Shown here in pieces: positions 16,269 through 23,660 of a stretch of DNA of 53,883 nt. The stretch is taken from contig JBMOIF010000005.1 in assembly GCA_049317465.1 (NCBI GenBank), positions 1-53,883 of the forward strand, written 5' to 3'. The notes under the pieces are model-generated. The model worked only from the letters and a program-made list of their open reading frames with translations, did not search any database and had not been told where the DNA came from. This DNA comes from CAIQIA01 sp049317465. Lineage in GTDB: Bacteria; Cyanobacteriota; Cyanobacteriia; PCC-6307; Cyanobiaceae. Positions within the stretch are counted from its first letter, which is position 1. Each line of letters begins with the position of its first letter. A program made the position numbers and the translations under genes.

Positions 16269-16718
16269 ATGGACCCTGCCATCCGCCGGCACCTGCTGGA
16301 CGCCGCCCGGGCCGAGGCCGAGCTCGGCTGGCAGGAGGGGGGCATCCCCATCGGTGCCGTTCTGGCCCGTGAGGATGGAACCATCGTCGCCAGGGGGCAC
16401 AACCGCCGGGTTCAGGATGGCGATCCCACCTCCCACGGCGAGACCGCCTGCATCCGCAACGCCGGCCGACGTCGCGACTGGAATGAGCTCACCTTGGTGA
16501 CCACCCTGTCCCCCTGTCCGATGTGTGCCGGAACGGCCGTGTTGCTGGGATTCCGGCGGGTCGTGATCGGCGAGCGCCGCAGTTTCCAGGGAGCGGAGTC
16601 CTGGCTGCTCCAGGCCGGCATGGAAGTCGACTGTCTGGATGACCCCGCCTGCCTGGCGCTGATGACCCGGATGCAGGAGCAAAAACCTGACCTGTGGGCT
16701 GAGGACATCGGCGATTGA
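16269..16718 (+). CDS. Nucleoside deaminase family protein, yeast-type cytosine deaminase-like
   Basis: A 149-residue zinc deaminase of the CDA fold. Metal and catalytic residues are H56 and E58 (SHGET) with C83 and C86 (PCPMC). The sequence resembles yeast cytosine deaminase Fcy1, including GIPIGAVL, RGHNRRVQDG, the TTLSPCPMC site and the C-terminal WAEDIGD, which corresponds to the substrate-closing tail in the yeast enzyme. It probably converts cytosine to uracil in pyrimidine salvage. The stop TGA overlaps the TTG start of the next gene. Confidence 0.88.
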   Translation: MDPAIRRHLLDAARAEAELGWQEGGIPIGAVLAREDGTIVARGHNRRVQDGDPTSHGETACIRNAGRRRDWNELTLVTTLSPCPMCAGTAVLLGFRRVVIGERRSFQGAESWLLQAGMEVDCLDDPACLALMTRMQEQKPDLWAEDIGD

Positions 16719-19228
16719 TCCAGCGTCTGCGATGGCCCCCATCCCGGCACGGGCCGAGGCTTCTCGATGTGCTTGCCCTGGCCTCCAGCCTGCAGCTGGC
16801 CCTCGTCTCCCTCGGTGTCGGGACCATTGCCTACCTCAACGGCCATCGGTCGGTGCAGCTGCTGGCCCGGCAGCTGGGGGCTTCGATCGCCCATCAGGTC
16901 GACCTGCAGCTCGATGGGGTGCTGGAGGCCCCACGGTTGATCAACCGGCTGAACGAGCAGGCGATCAGCAGCGGTCAGCTTGATCCGGATAACTTCGCTG
17001 CCCTCGAACGGCTGTTCTTCGAGCAGATCAGCCTCTTTCCGGTGGGTTACATCAACTACGGCAACGAGGCCGGCGATTACCTGGGGATCCAGCGGCTCGA
17101 TGACGGTCACCTGCTGGTGAACGAGATGCGACAGCGCCTGGCCCCCAACCGTCAGCTCGTCTACCCGATCACCGCCGCTGGGAGAGAGCGGCGCCCCCAG
17201 AAGGTGATCGAACCGATCGGCACGGCGAGGGAAGAGCCCTGGTACAGCGAGACGGTCAAGGCCGGCAGGCCGATCTGGAGCTCGATCTATCAATGGGATG
17301 ACAATCCGCAGGTGCTGTCGGTCTCCTTCAACCAGCCGGTCATCGATCCCCGCAGCGGTCGCCTGCGGGGTGTGATGGGTGTCGACGTGATCCTCACCCA
17401 GCTGAGCACCTTCCTGCAGCGACTCTGGGGCCAGCAACCGGGAATGGTGCTCGTCCTTGAGCGCGACGGCCGCCTCGTGGCCAGCTCCCGGCCATCCATG
17501 GTGCTCAGGAGCAGCGGTGGCGGTCCTCCCCAGCGGGTGCGGATCGATCAGAGCGACGACCCGCTGGTGCGGCGCCTGGGGGGCCTGCTCTTCAGCCGCA
17601 ATGACGACGGCAGCCTGCGGCTGCAGGGTGGCTGGGGCCACAACGGCAGGGAACAGCTCGAGTTCAGCGAGCGCAACCGGTCGGTGTTCGTCGAGACGAT
17701 GGGCTGGAGTGACAACCTGGGCCTGGACTGGCTGGTGCTGGTGGTCATCCCCCAGGAGGGGTTGCAGGGCATCGAAGCCCAGGGCACCCGCCTGGCCCTG
17801 GTCCTTTGCCTACTGGCGCTGCTGGTGGCGATCGTGATCACCCAGAGGCTCAACCGCTGGATCCTGCGCCCCCTGGAGCAGCTGACCGCCACCTCCCGAC
17901 ACATCACCGAGGCGGTGAGTGCCGACAATGGCGCACCACTCCGCTTTCAGCCGCAGCTGCCGCCCGCCAGCCCCCTTGAGGTGCAGACGCTGGCCGAGGT
18001 GCTGGCGGCGCTGGTGCAGCGCCTGAACGACCAGGTGGGGGCACTGATGCGATCCGGCTCCGAACTGGCCCTGGAAGTGCAACGCCGCTCCCAGGCACTG
18101 GATCTGTCCCTGCGCAGTGAACAGAAAGCCCTGGCCAGTGCTCAGATGCGTCAGTCGGTGCTGGCCCGCCTCAGCCATGAGCTGCGGACGCCGCTGACCA
18201 GCGTGCTCGGCTACACCAGGCTGGCCCTGAAGCAGGAGCTCTCCCCCCGGGTGCGTGAGTATCTCGACACCATCGACGGTGCGGCGCGCGAGATGCTCAA
18301 GCTCACCGAGGACTTCCTGGATCTCTCACGGCTGGAGTCGGGTCGGGTGCAGCTCGAGGCACTGCCCTTTGCTCTGAACGCCCTGGTGGAAGACGTGATC
18401 GACCTCGTGTCGCTGCAGGCTCAGGTGAAAGGCCTGACCATGGTGGTGAGCGTGGATCAGACGGTCGCGCCCTGCTGGATCGGAGACGCGGCTCGACTGC
18501 GGCAGGTGCTGGTGAACCTGCTGGTGAATGCCATCAAGTTCACGCCGGTGGGGGTGGTGAAGCTGCGCATCGACCAGGGGAACGGGGAGATGGGTCCCCT
18601 CCGGTTTGCGGTCTGTGACAGCGGCATCGGCATGGATGCCGAACAACAGGCCCGGGTGTTCGAAGCCTGGACCCAGGCTGACCCCTCCACCAGCCGCCGC
18701 TTCGGTGGCTCGGGGCTTGGGCTGGCGATCTGCCGCGAACTGGTGCAGCTCATGGGCGGCGGCCTTGACCTCCGGAGCCAGCCGGGACTGGGGACCACCA
18801 TCTCGGTCTCCCTTCCCTGCCCCATCGCTCCCCGACGGGATCCGGAGCCCTGGCGAGCACTGCCGTCAGCCCCAGCGGGAATGGTGATCGAACTGGTCGG
18901 CGAGCTTGATCCCGAGGAGGTGTCGGTGCTGCAGGGCTGGTTGCGGGGCGGGGGCTGGCCGGCCCTGCGGATGGGCCCCCAGGGGCCACCTCCGTCGCTG
19001 CTGCTGCTGGTGCTGGGCGAGCAGGTGGACGCTGCAGGGGAACTGGCACGGCGCCAGCGGGCGCGCCTGGCCCCCGGAGGACGCCTGCTGGCTCTCGTTC
19101 GTCGTCTGGATGCCGACGCTTACCTGGAGGTGACCACACCCCCCTGGCACGGGATCCTCGAACGCCCCCTGCTGCTGCGGCGCTGGAACGAAACCCTGCG
19201 CAGCACCTTCGGGGAATCAGCGGGGTGA
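16715..19228 (+). CDS. Large membrane histidine kinase with Cache-like sensor and degenerate receiver
   Basis: It has 837 residues. TM1 is at about 17-39. A long extracytoplasmic region (about 40-350) has Cache-like features (EEPWYSETVKAGRPIWSSIY, LRGVMGVDVILTQLS). TM2 is near 355-373, then HAMP, then HisKA with H488 in LARLSHELRTPLTSVLGY. The catalytic domain has the N-box LVNLLVNAIKF, CDSGIGMD and GGSGLGLAICREL. The last ~115 residues look like a receiver fold, but the strand that should end in the phospho-acceptor Asp reads LLLLVLGEQ. The start is TTG, overlapping the deaminase stop as TTGA. Confidence 0.88.
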   Translation: MIQRLRWPPSRHGPRLLDVLALASSLQLALVSLGVGTIAYLNGHRSVQLLARQLGASIAHQVDLQLDGVLEAPRLINRLNEQAISSGQLDPDNFAALERLFFEQISLFPVGYINYGNEAGDYLGIQRLDDGHLLVNEMRQRLAPNRQLVYPITAAGRERRPQKVIEPIGTAREEPWYSETVKAGRPIWSSIYQWDDNPQVLSVSFNQPVIDPRSGRLRGVMGVDVILTQLSTFLQRLWGQQPGMVLVLERDGRLVASSRPSMVLRSSGGGPPQRVRIDQSDDPLVRRLGGLLFSRNDDGSLRLQGGWGHNGREQLEFSERNRSVFVETMGWSDNLGLDWLVLVVIPQEGLQGIEAQGTRLALVLCLLALLVAIVITQRLNRWILRPLEQLTATSRHITEAVSADNGAPLRFQPQLPPASPLEVQTLAEVLAALVQRLNDQVGALMRSGSELALEVQRRSQALDLSLRSEQKALASAQMRQSVLARLSHELRTPLTSVLGYTRLALKQELSPRVREYLDTIDGAAREMLKLTEDFLDLSRLESGRVQLEALPFALNALVEDVIDLVSLQAQVKGLTMVVSVDQTVAPCWIGDAARLRQVLVNLLVNAIKFTPVGVVKLRIDQGNGEMGPLRFAVCDSGIGMDAEQQARVFEAWTQADPSTSRRFGGSGLGLAICRELVQLMGGGLDLRSQPGLGTTISVSLPCPIAPRRDPEPWRALPSAPAGMVIELVGELDPEEVSVLQGWLRGGGWPALRMGPQGPPPSLLLLVLGEQVDAAGELARRQRARLAPGGRLLALVRRLDADAYLEVTTPPWHGILERPLLLRRWNETLRSTFGESAG

Positions 19229-19648
19229 GCGGATCGCGTCCAGCAGGTAGGTCGATGCCGGACGACCGGGCCGACGGGCCTGGGACGACGACGGCGAGGC
19301 CCCCGGAGGTCGGTGCCGACGCTGACCGAGGAGCAGACGGCTCAGACGCAACACACCGCCCAGCATCAGCAGCAGACCTGCCACCGAGAGCAGGATCAGC
19401 AGCAAGGCACCGCTCAGCTGAAGCAGCCCGGAGCTGAGCTGCACCAGACCCATGGTGATGTTGCCCAGGGCGGTGCTGAAGTACAGCAGAGTGTCCAGTC
19501 GACTGGGGAGCTGGCTGAGCCCGAAGAGCAGTCCACCACCGGCCAGAAGCCAGGCCACACCCATGACCATCAGACCGGGACCGCCGCTGCGGGATGCGCG
19601 GCGGGGACGGGAGCCGGAACTCCGGCGATAGCTGCGAGTGGCCTGCAT
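19217..19648 (-). CDS. Conserved hypothetical membrane protein
   Basis: A 143-residue protein. A basic, Ser/Arg-rich N-terminus (MQATRSYRRSSGSRPRRASR) is followed by two or three hydrophobic segments: LMVMGVAWLLAGGGLLFGL, a FSTALGNITMGLVQLSSGLL region and LLLILLSVAGLLLMLGGVL. The tail is basic and Ser/Pro-rich. ATG 19648 is preferred to 19657. It converges with the kinase gene and overlaps its end by 12 bases. Function unknown. Confidence 0.7.
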   Translation of the reverse strand: MQATRSYRRSSGSRPRRASRSGGPGLMVMGVAWLLAGGGLLFGLSQLPSRLDTLLYFSTALGNITMGLVQLSSGLLQLSGALLLILLSVAGLLLMLGGVLRLSRLLLGQRRHRPPGASPSSSQARRPGRPASTYLLDAIRSPR

Positions 19649-19679
19649 GCCCGCCAAGCTATCGACCCGGAGGATCAGG

Positions 19680-19955
19680 TCAATCCACGGCAGGACTGTC
19701 CGTCGGCTGATCCAGATAGCCGGCGTCGCGCAGCCATCGTTCGAATTCCTCGATCACCAGCTCATTGGGACAGTCGACAAGATTCAGGCCTCTGACGGTG
19801 CAGTCACCCTGGCCGGAATGGTGAAGGCTGATGGTGAAGTCGTCACCACTGAGGCCGCAGACCTCCGGGTCACTGCGAACGACCACGTCCAGCTGGGCGC
19901 CGAGGCGGATGATGCGGCGGCGCAGTCGGCCCCAGGAGGCGGAGGAGGACCTCAT
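19680..19955 (-). CDS. Small hypothetical protein coupled to the DUF3038-DUF4335 pair
   Basis: A 91-residue acidic protein. Its first part is basic (GRLRRRIIRLGAQLDVVVRS). It then has GDDFTISLHHSGQGDCTV and ends with helix VIEEFERWLRDAGYL. Its ATG overlaps the DUF4335 stop by 4 bases, so it is the third gene of a tightly coupled set and likely belongs to the same complex or process. No known domain is recognised. Confidence 0.7.
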   Translation of the reverse strand: MRSSSASWGRLRRRIIRLGAQLDVVVRSDPEVCGLSGDDFTISLHHSGQGDCTVRGLNLVDCPNELVIEEFERWLRDAGYLDQPTDSPAVD

Positions 19956-20626
19956 CGCCGGGGTGCGGCGGAGGTGGTGGGTGCCCCATCCGCAGCGGCC
20001 GGGGCCCCTGGGGTGTTGGGCCGGGGCAGGGGCATCAGGCTGGCCAGCGCAGCGGTCACCAGCAGGCTGGCGGCAGCGGCCGTCGGCGCCAGCAGCCGCT
20101 GCGGCAACGGTGTGGTGCGGGGAAGATCACGCCGGGGCAGCGGCCGGGCGACGGGGGGCGCCAGCGGCAGACCGATCCGTGGATCGTGCAGCATCTGATC
20201 GAGGCATTGGGTGAGATCGGCCAGCTCGGCACTGTCGAGGGTCAGTCGCAGGGGCGGAGTGTCGGACTGACTGCTGTGGACCGTGAGCCGATGCCCCCCT
20301 TCGAGCGGTTCGATCTCGACGCGCTGGACCTCGCTGCCGCAGGGCCGGGGGCTGTTGCTGATCAGGCGTCGGACGTAGGTGAGCACCACGTCCAGGAGAG
20401 CCTGGAGATGGTCGAGGCGCCCTTCGAGGGTGGCCTGCTGGCCGATGGCCAGTTCCCAACGGGTGAGAATTCCCAGACGCTGCTGGGGGTCTGCGGCGGT
20501 CTCGGGATCGCGGGTGACGTCAGGCAGGCCGAAGAGATCGAGCCGGGCACTGCTCTGTTCAAAACGCAGCCGCAGGGGGGCACCGGCGGGACCACCGAGG
20601 CTGAACAGGGAGCTGAACTGGGTCAT
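19952..20626 (-). CDS. DUF4335 family protein
   Basis: A 224-residue cyanobacterial protein. The N-terminal beta-rich part (LRLRFEQSSARLDLFGLPDV) is followed by a helical LEGRLDHLQALLDVVLTYV and a late single hydrophobic segment (LLAPTAAAASLLVTAALASL, about residues 180-200) with a Pro/Ala-rich tail, so it is probably anchored by one membrane helix. DUF4335 genes typically follow DUF3038 genes in cyanobacteria, as here, with 4-base overlaps on both sides. Function unknown. Confidence 0.85.
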   Translation of the reverse strand: MTQFSSLFSLGGPAGAPLRLRFEQSSARLDLFGLPDVTRDPETAADPQQRLGILTRWELAIGQQATLEGRLDHLQALLDVVLTYVRRLISNSPRPCGSEVQRVEIEPLEGGHRLTVHSSQSDTPPLRLTLDSAELADLTQCLDQMLHDPRIGLPLAPPVARPLPRRDLPRTTPLPQRLLAPTAAAASLLVTAALASLMPLPRPNTPGAPAAADGAPTTSAAPRR

Positions 20627-21216
20627 CGCTGGGCATCCCGCAGGCTGGCCTCGAGCCGTGCCGCACCACCGGGACCGGCGGACAGCAGCAGCGACTCCAC
20701 GATGGCGCGCCGCAGACCCTCCCCATCGCTGTCATCGAGCAGCTGTCGCACCGCACCCCGGCGCACGTTGAACCGTTCACGCACCAGATCGCTGAACCGT
20801 TCGCGGAACAGGGCCCAGCGCTGGGCCGTGAGCTCCGCAGGCTCGCGGCTGGAGACGAGCTGGCGCAGCAGGGGGTAGACGCGCTGGGCCAGCGTGCACA
20901 CCAGCGTGATCAGCGCCCGGGATTCATCGGTGGCCAGCTGACCACGGCGGCTGGCCCGTCTCAGGGGGTTGCGACACCGGCTGCGCCAGAGGGTGACGCG
21001 ATCGGGGAACTGCCCGCTGAGGCCCAGCTGATCGCAGCACCAGAGCATGGCCTCGCTGCCATGGAGATCAAGGGCCTCGATGGCGAGCAGCAGGAGATCG
21101 AGGCGTTCGAGACCCCGTCGGGGCAGCGGTCGCTCCGACCGGGGGACAGCGGCGGCGACAGTCAAGAGGGAAGGGCGTTGGCTGCGATGATGGCAGGTGT
21201 GCAGGGCCTGCGTCAT
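20623..21216 (-). CDS. DUF3038 family protein
   Basis: A 197-residue, Arg/Leu-rich helical protein. Characteristic blocks are RGLERLDLLLLAIEALDLHG, NPLRRASRRGQL and the C-terminal RRAIVESLLLSAGPGGAARL. No membrane helix or catalytic motif is seen. It is the first gene of the DUF3038-DUF4335-91 aa set. Its ATG at 21216 is 15 bases from the divergent apt start, leaving almost no spacer, so the promoters must lie within the opposing coding regions. Function unknown. Confidence 0.85.
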   Translation of the reverse strand: MTQALHTCHHRSQRPSLLTVAAAVPRSERPLPRRGLERLDLLLLAIEALDLHGSEAMLWCCDQLGLSGQFPDRVTLWRSRCRNPLRRASRRGQLATDESRALITLVCTLAQRVYPLLRQLVSSREPAELTAQRWALFRERFSDLVRERFNVRRGAVRQLLDDSDGEGLRRAIVESLLLSAGPGGAARLEASLRDAQR

Positions 21217-21231
21217 CCCCCTGCCTGTTCC

Positions 21232-21783
21232 ATGAGCACCGACCCGAGCCCCACCTCCCCCCTGGATGAGCGACTGCGGGCCGTGGTGCGCACGATCCCC
21301 GATTTTCCGAGGCCCGGAATCCTGTTTCGCGATCTGACGCCCCTGATGCGCGATCCGCAGATCTGGAAACTCACCCTGGATGGCCTGGCCGGCAGGGTGG
21401 ACTCCCTCAACGCCGACCTGATCGTGGGCATCGAAGCCCGCGGCTTCCTGGTCGGCAATGCCCTCGCCCTGGTGCTGGGCCGCGGCTTCGTGCCGGTGCG
21501 CAAGCCCGGCAAGCTCCCCGGAGAGGTCGAAGCCCTCGACTACCAGCTGGAATATGGCAGCGACCGGCTTGAGATCCAGAGCGGCGCCCTTGACCCGGGT
21601 CAGAAAGTCCTGGTGGTCGATGACCTGCTGGCCACTGGCGGCACAGCTGCGGCCTGCGCCTCACTGGTGCAGCGGGTTGGAGGGGAAGTTGTGGGTTATG
21701 GCTTCCTGGCCGAACTGACCGAACTTGGGGGACGCGGCCGGCTGCCGGGACCGGCGGCGGTGGAGTCGCTGCTGCTCTACTGA
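21232..21783 (+). CDS. apt: Adenine phosphoribosyltransferase
   Basis: A 183-residue purine-salvage enzyme: adenine plus PRPP gives AMP and diphosphate. The PRPP-binding motif VLVVDDLLATGGT and the family blocks IPDFPRPGILFRDLTPL and GIEARGFLVG are present. ATG 21232 gives the standard length; the frame is open further upstream only because it reads antisense to the DUF3038 gene. The 3' end overlaps DUF2949 tail to tail by 7 bases. Confidence 0.95.
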   Translation: MSTDPSPTSPLDERLRAVVRTIPDFPRPGILFRDLTPLMRDPQIWKLTLDGLAGRVDSLNADLIVGIEARGFLVGNALALVLGRGFVPVRKPGKLPGEVEALDYQLEYGSDRLEIQSGALDPGQKVLVVDDLLATGGTAAACASLVQRVGGEVVGYGFLAELTELGGRGRLPGPAAVESLLLY

Positions 21784-21986
21784 CGATCCTGCCAGTCGTA
21801 GACACGACCCAGCTGGACCAGACTGATCAGGCCGAAACGCCAGAGTGTCACCGGCAGGGGGGCCTGCTCCTGAACGGCCTGCCGCAGGCCAAGGGCAAGG
21901 GCGTCGTCGCTCAGGCCGATGTCACGCCGCAGGAATTCAACCAACGCCGTGGGGGGAACCGGTTGTGGCGACGTGGTGATCACCAT
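21777..21986 (-). CDS. DUF2949 family protein
   Basis: A 69-residue protein from ATG 21986: LVEFLRRDIGLSDDALALGL, then PLPVTLWRFGLISLVQLGRV and DWQD. This two-part pattern of a helical head followed by a hydrophobic LWxxGLxxxxQL block is the cyanobacterial DUF2949 family. It probably forms a small all-helical domain. Function unknown. Its stop lies inside the end of apt. Confidence 0.8.
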   Translation of the reverse strand: MVITTSPQPVPPTALVEFLRRDIGLSDDALALGLRQAVQEQAPLPVTLWRFGLISLVQLGRVYDWQDRQ

Positions 21987-22100
21987 GGGCAGGGAATGAT
22001 GGACAGGAACCGGGACGACCCGTGACGACGGTGGGCCTGGACAGCGGCGTTGCGCTGAGGGTCTGGCCACGAGTGTGGCCAGAGCGGCGGCCGTTGTCCG

Positions 22101-23285
22101 TTAAGCACGTCTGAAGAGAGGTGATTGTTCTCCCCTGGGACGACCTCTGTCAATCCCCCCCGGCAGCGAGCCGCTGGGCAGCACGCCCTGGCTGGCAGCG
22201 GCGAGGGCGAGACTCCGCAGCGGACCCGAGTGGCCCAGGGCCCACAGGCCCAGTCGGCGCAGGGCCAGCAGCGGCAGCCAGCGGTTCGAGAACAGGCGGA
22301 TGAGCAGATCTGTGGCAGCCAGGGTGAGCACGGCATCGGCCCAGCGACGGCGGGCATAACGCCGGGGCAGGGCCTCGATGTCTCGCTCACCCGAGGCCAC
22401 GGCGGCGGCTTCTTGCCACAGCACCGCGACGTCGCGCCAACAGAGGTTGAGGCCCTGGCCACCCACCGGATGGCACCGGTGACCGCTTTCGCCGCAGAGC
22501 AGGGCACGCCCCCGGGCCAGCCGACTGGCCAGCCGGCAGGCCACCGGAAAACTCGCTGGGGGCTCGAGCAGTTCGCAGGCCTGAAGACCCGGCGGCAGGG
22601 CGGCACCGAGGGCCTGCAGGAATCCGGCTTCGCCAAGGCTCTGGCGGTGCCGACAGGCTTCAAGGGGGCCGCTCCAGACCACTTGCGCCCTGCCCCCTCC
22701 AAGGGGGAGCACCGCCAGGGGCCCCTCGGGGCGAAACACCTCCCAGGCCGTGGCGGGCGCAGCACCCTCCAGCTGGACCTGACAGGTGAGGCACCCCTGG
22801 TGGTAATCCCAGCCGGCGAAACCGATGCCGAGGGCGCCGCGGGCCTGGGAGCCGGCACCCTCACAGTGCACAAGCAGGTCGGCGGACAGGGGCGGACGCT
22901 CGGGCTCTCCAAGATGAAGCTGCAGTCCGGCGGCTGAGAAGCAGCGCAGCAGCAGCAGGTCCATCAGGGGGCGGTGGTCCAGCACCCAGCCGACGGCATC
23001 GTCGGCATCGGCGAAGACCACCTCGGGCGCACCGGAAGCACGGTCGGAGAGCAGCAGCCGGTGGAAGGGCTGCAGATGCGGCAGCAACCCCTCCCACAGA
23101 CCCAGGGATCGCAGCAGCCGGCGGGTGGAATGGGTGATGGCGTAGGCACGGGCCCGCTGTCTCAGGGCTTCCGGCGGTGACGGATCATGCAACAGAACGC
23201 GCCAGCCACTGGCGGCCAGGGCCAGGGCGGCGACACATCCCGTGGGACCGGCGCCGCTGACGAGAGCGCTGGGAAAAACCGACAC
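22101..23285 (-). CDS. UbiH/UbiF-family FAD-dependent monooxygenase
   Basis: About 394 residues. The N-terminal FAD-binding motif VSGAGPTGCVAALALAASG and the second FAD motif with HRCHPVGGQGLNLCWRDV identify an aromatic-ring hydroxylase of the UbiH type. In E. coli such enzymes hydroxylate ubiquinone precursors; the cyanobacterial substrate is uncertain. GTG 23285 (MSVFPSALVSG) is chosen. The only other nearby start, GTG 23303, lies inside the hli terminator hairpin. No Shine-Dalgarno is visible, and the T-tract ends just upstream of the start. Confidence 0.85.
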   Translation of the reverse strand: MSVFPSALVSGAGPTGCVAALALAASGWRVLLHDPSPPEALRQRARAYAITHSTRRLLRSLGLWEGLLPHLQPFHRLLLSDRASGAPEVVFADADDAVGWVLDHRPLMDLLLLRCFSAAGLQLHLGEPERPPLSADLLVHCEGAGSQARGALGIGFAGWDYHQGCLTCQVQLEGAAPATAWEVFRPEGPLAVLPLGGGRAQVVWSGPLEACRHRQSLGEAGFLQALGAALPPGLQACELLEPPASFPVACRLASRLARGRALLCGESGHRCHPVGGQGLNLCWRDVAVLWQEAAAVASGERDIEALPRRYARRRWADAVLTLAATDLLIRLFSNRWLPLLALRRLGLWALGHSGPLRSLALAAASQGVLPSGSLPGGIDRGRPRGEQSPLFRRA

Positions 23286-23289
23286 GGGC

Positions 23290-23324
23290 AAAAAAAATCC
23301 CACGGCAGAAAGTCTGCCGTGGGA
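23290..23324 (-). terminator. Strong rho-independent terminator of hli
   Basis: A perfect 12-bp inverted repeat (TCCCACGGCAGA at 23298-23309 and its complement at 23313-23324) with a 3-base loop is followed, on the minus strand, by eight T residues (A 23290-23297 on plus). It lies 22 bases after the hli stop. The T-tract ends five bases before the GTG of the UbiH-like gene. Confidence 0.93.
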
Positions 23325-23346
23325 ACCACGGTGCCTGTGGCAAGGA

Positions 23347-23592
23347 TCAGCCCAGGCCGAGCAGGCCACGGGTGAAGGCTTCACCACCCAGGGCGAATTC
23401 AGTGGCAAGCAGGGCCACAAAGCCGAGCATGGCCATACGGCCGTTGAGCTTCTCGGCACGTTCGTGGAAACCCCAGCCGTTCTCGGGGCTGACCACCTGC
23501 ATGCGGGGCTCGCTGGCAAAGGCATTAAGGCGTCCGCCGTCTTCGGTGGTGACGGTGGCGCCGCGGATCACGGAGGGAGTGGAGGAGGCCAC
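23347..23592 (-). CDS. hli: High-light-inducible protein (HLIP, single-helix chlorophyll-binding)
   Basis: An 81-residue thylakoid protein with one membrane helix. The segment ERAEKLNGRMAMLGFVALLA is the chlorophyll a/b-binding motif ExxNGRxAMxGF, where Glu, Asn and His/Arg ligands hold chlorophyll. It protects photosystem assembly and excess-light-exposed pigments. A long N-terminal tail with SPENGWGFHERAE precedes the helix. The gene has a strong terminator of its own. A GTTACG upstream near 23615-23622 resembles half of an HLR1/RpaB site, but the match is too weak to claim. Confidence 0.95.
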   Translation of the reverse strand: MASSTPSVIRGATVTTEDGGRLNAFASEPRMQVVSPENGWGFHERAEKLNGRMAMLGFVALLATEFALGGEAFTRGLLGLG

Positions 23593-23660
23593 GGCAAGTC
23601 CTGAAACTTGTCTCAGCGTAACATGATGTTTCGGATTATGAAGGCCGTGACCTCAGCCCC

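Noticed and set aside
23593..23645. HLR1 (RpaB) site upstream of hli
   Set aside because: One GTTACG half is present, but the second half and spacing do not match the paired consensus.
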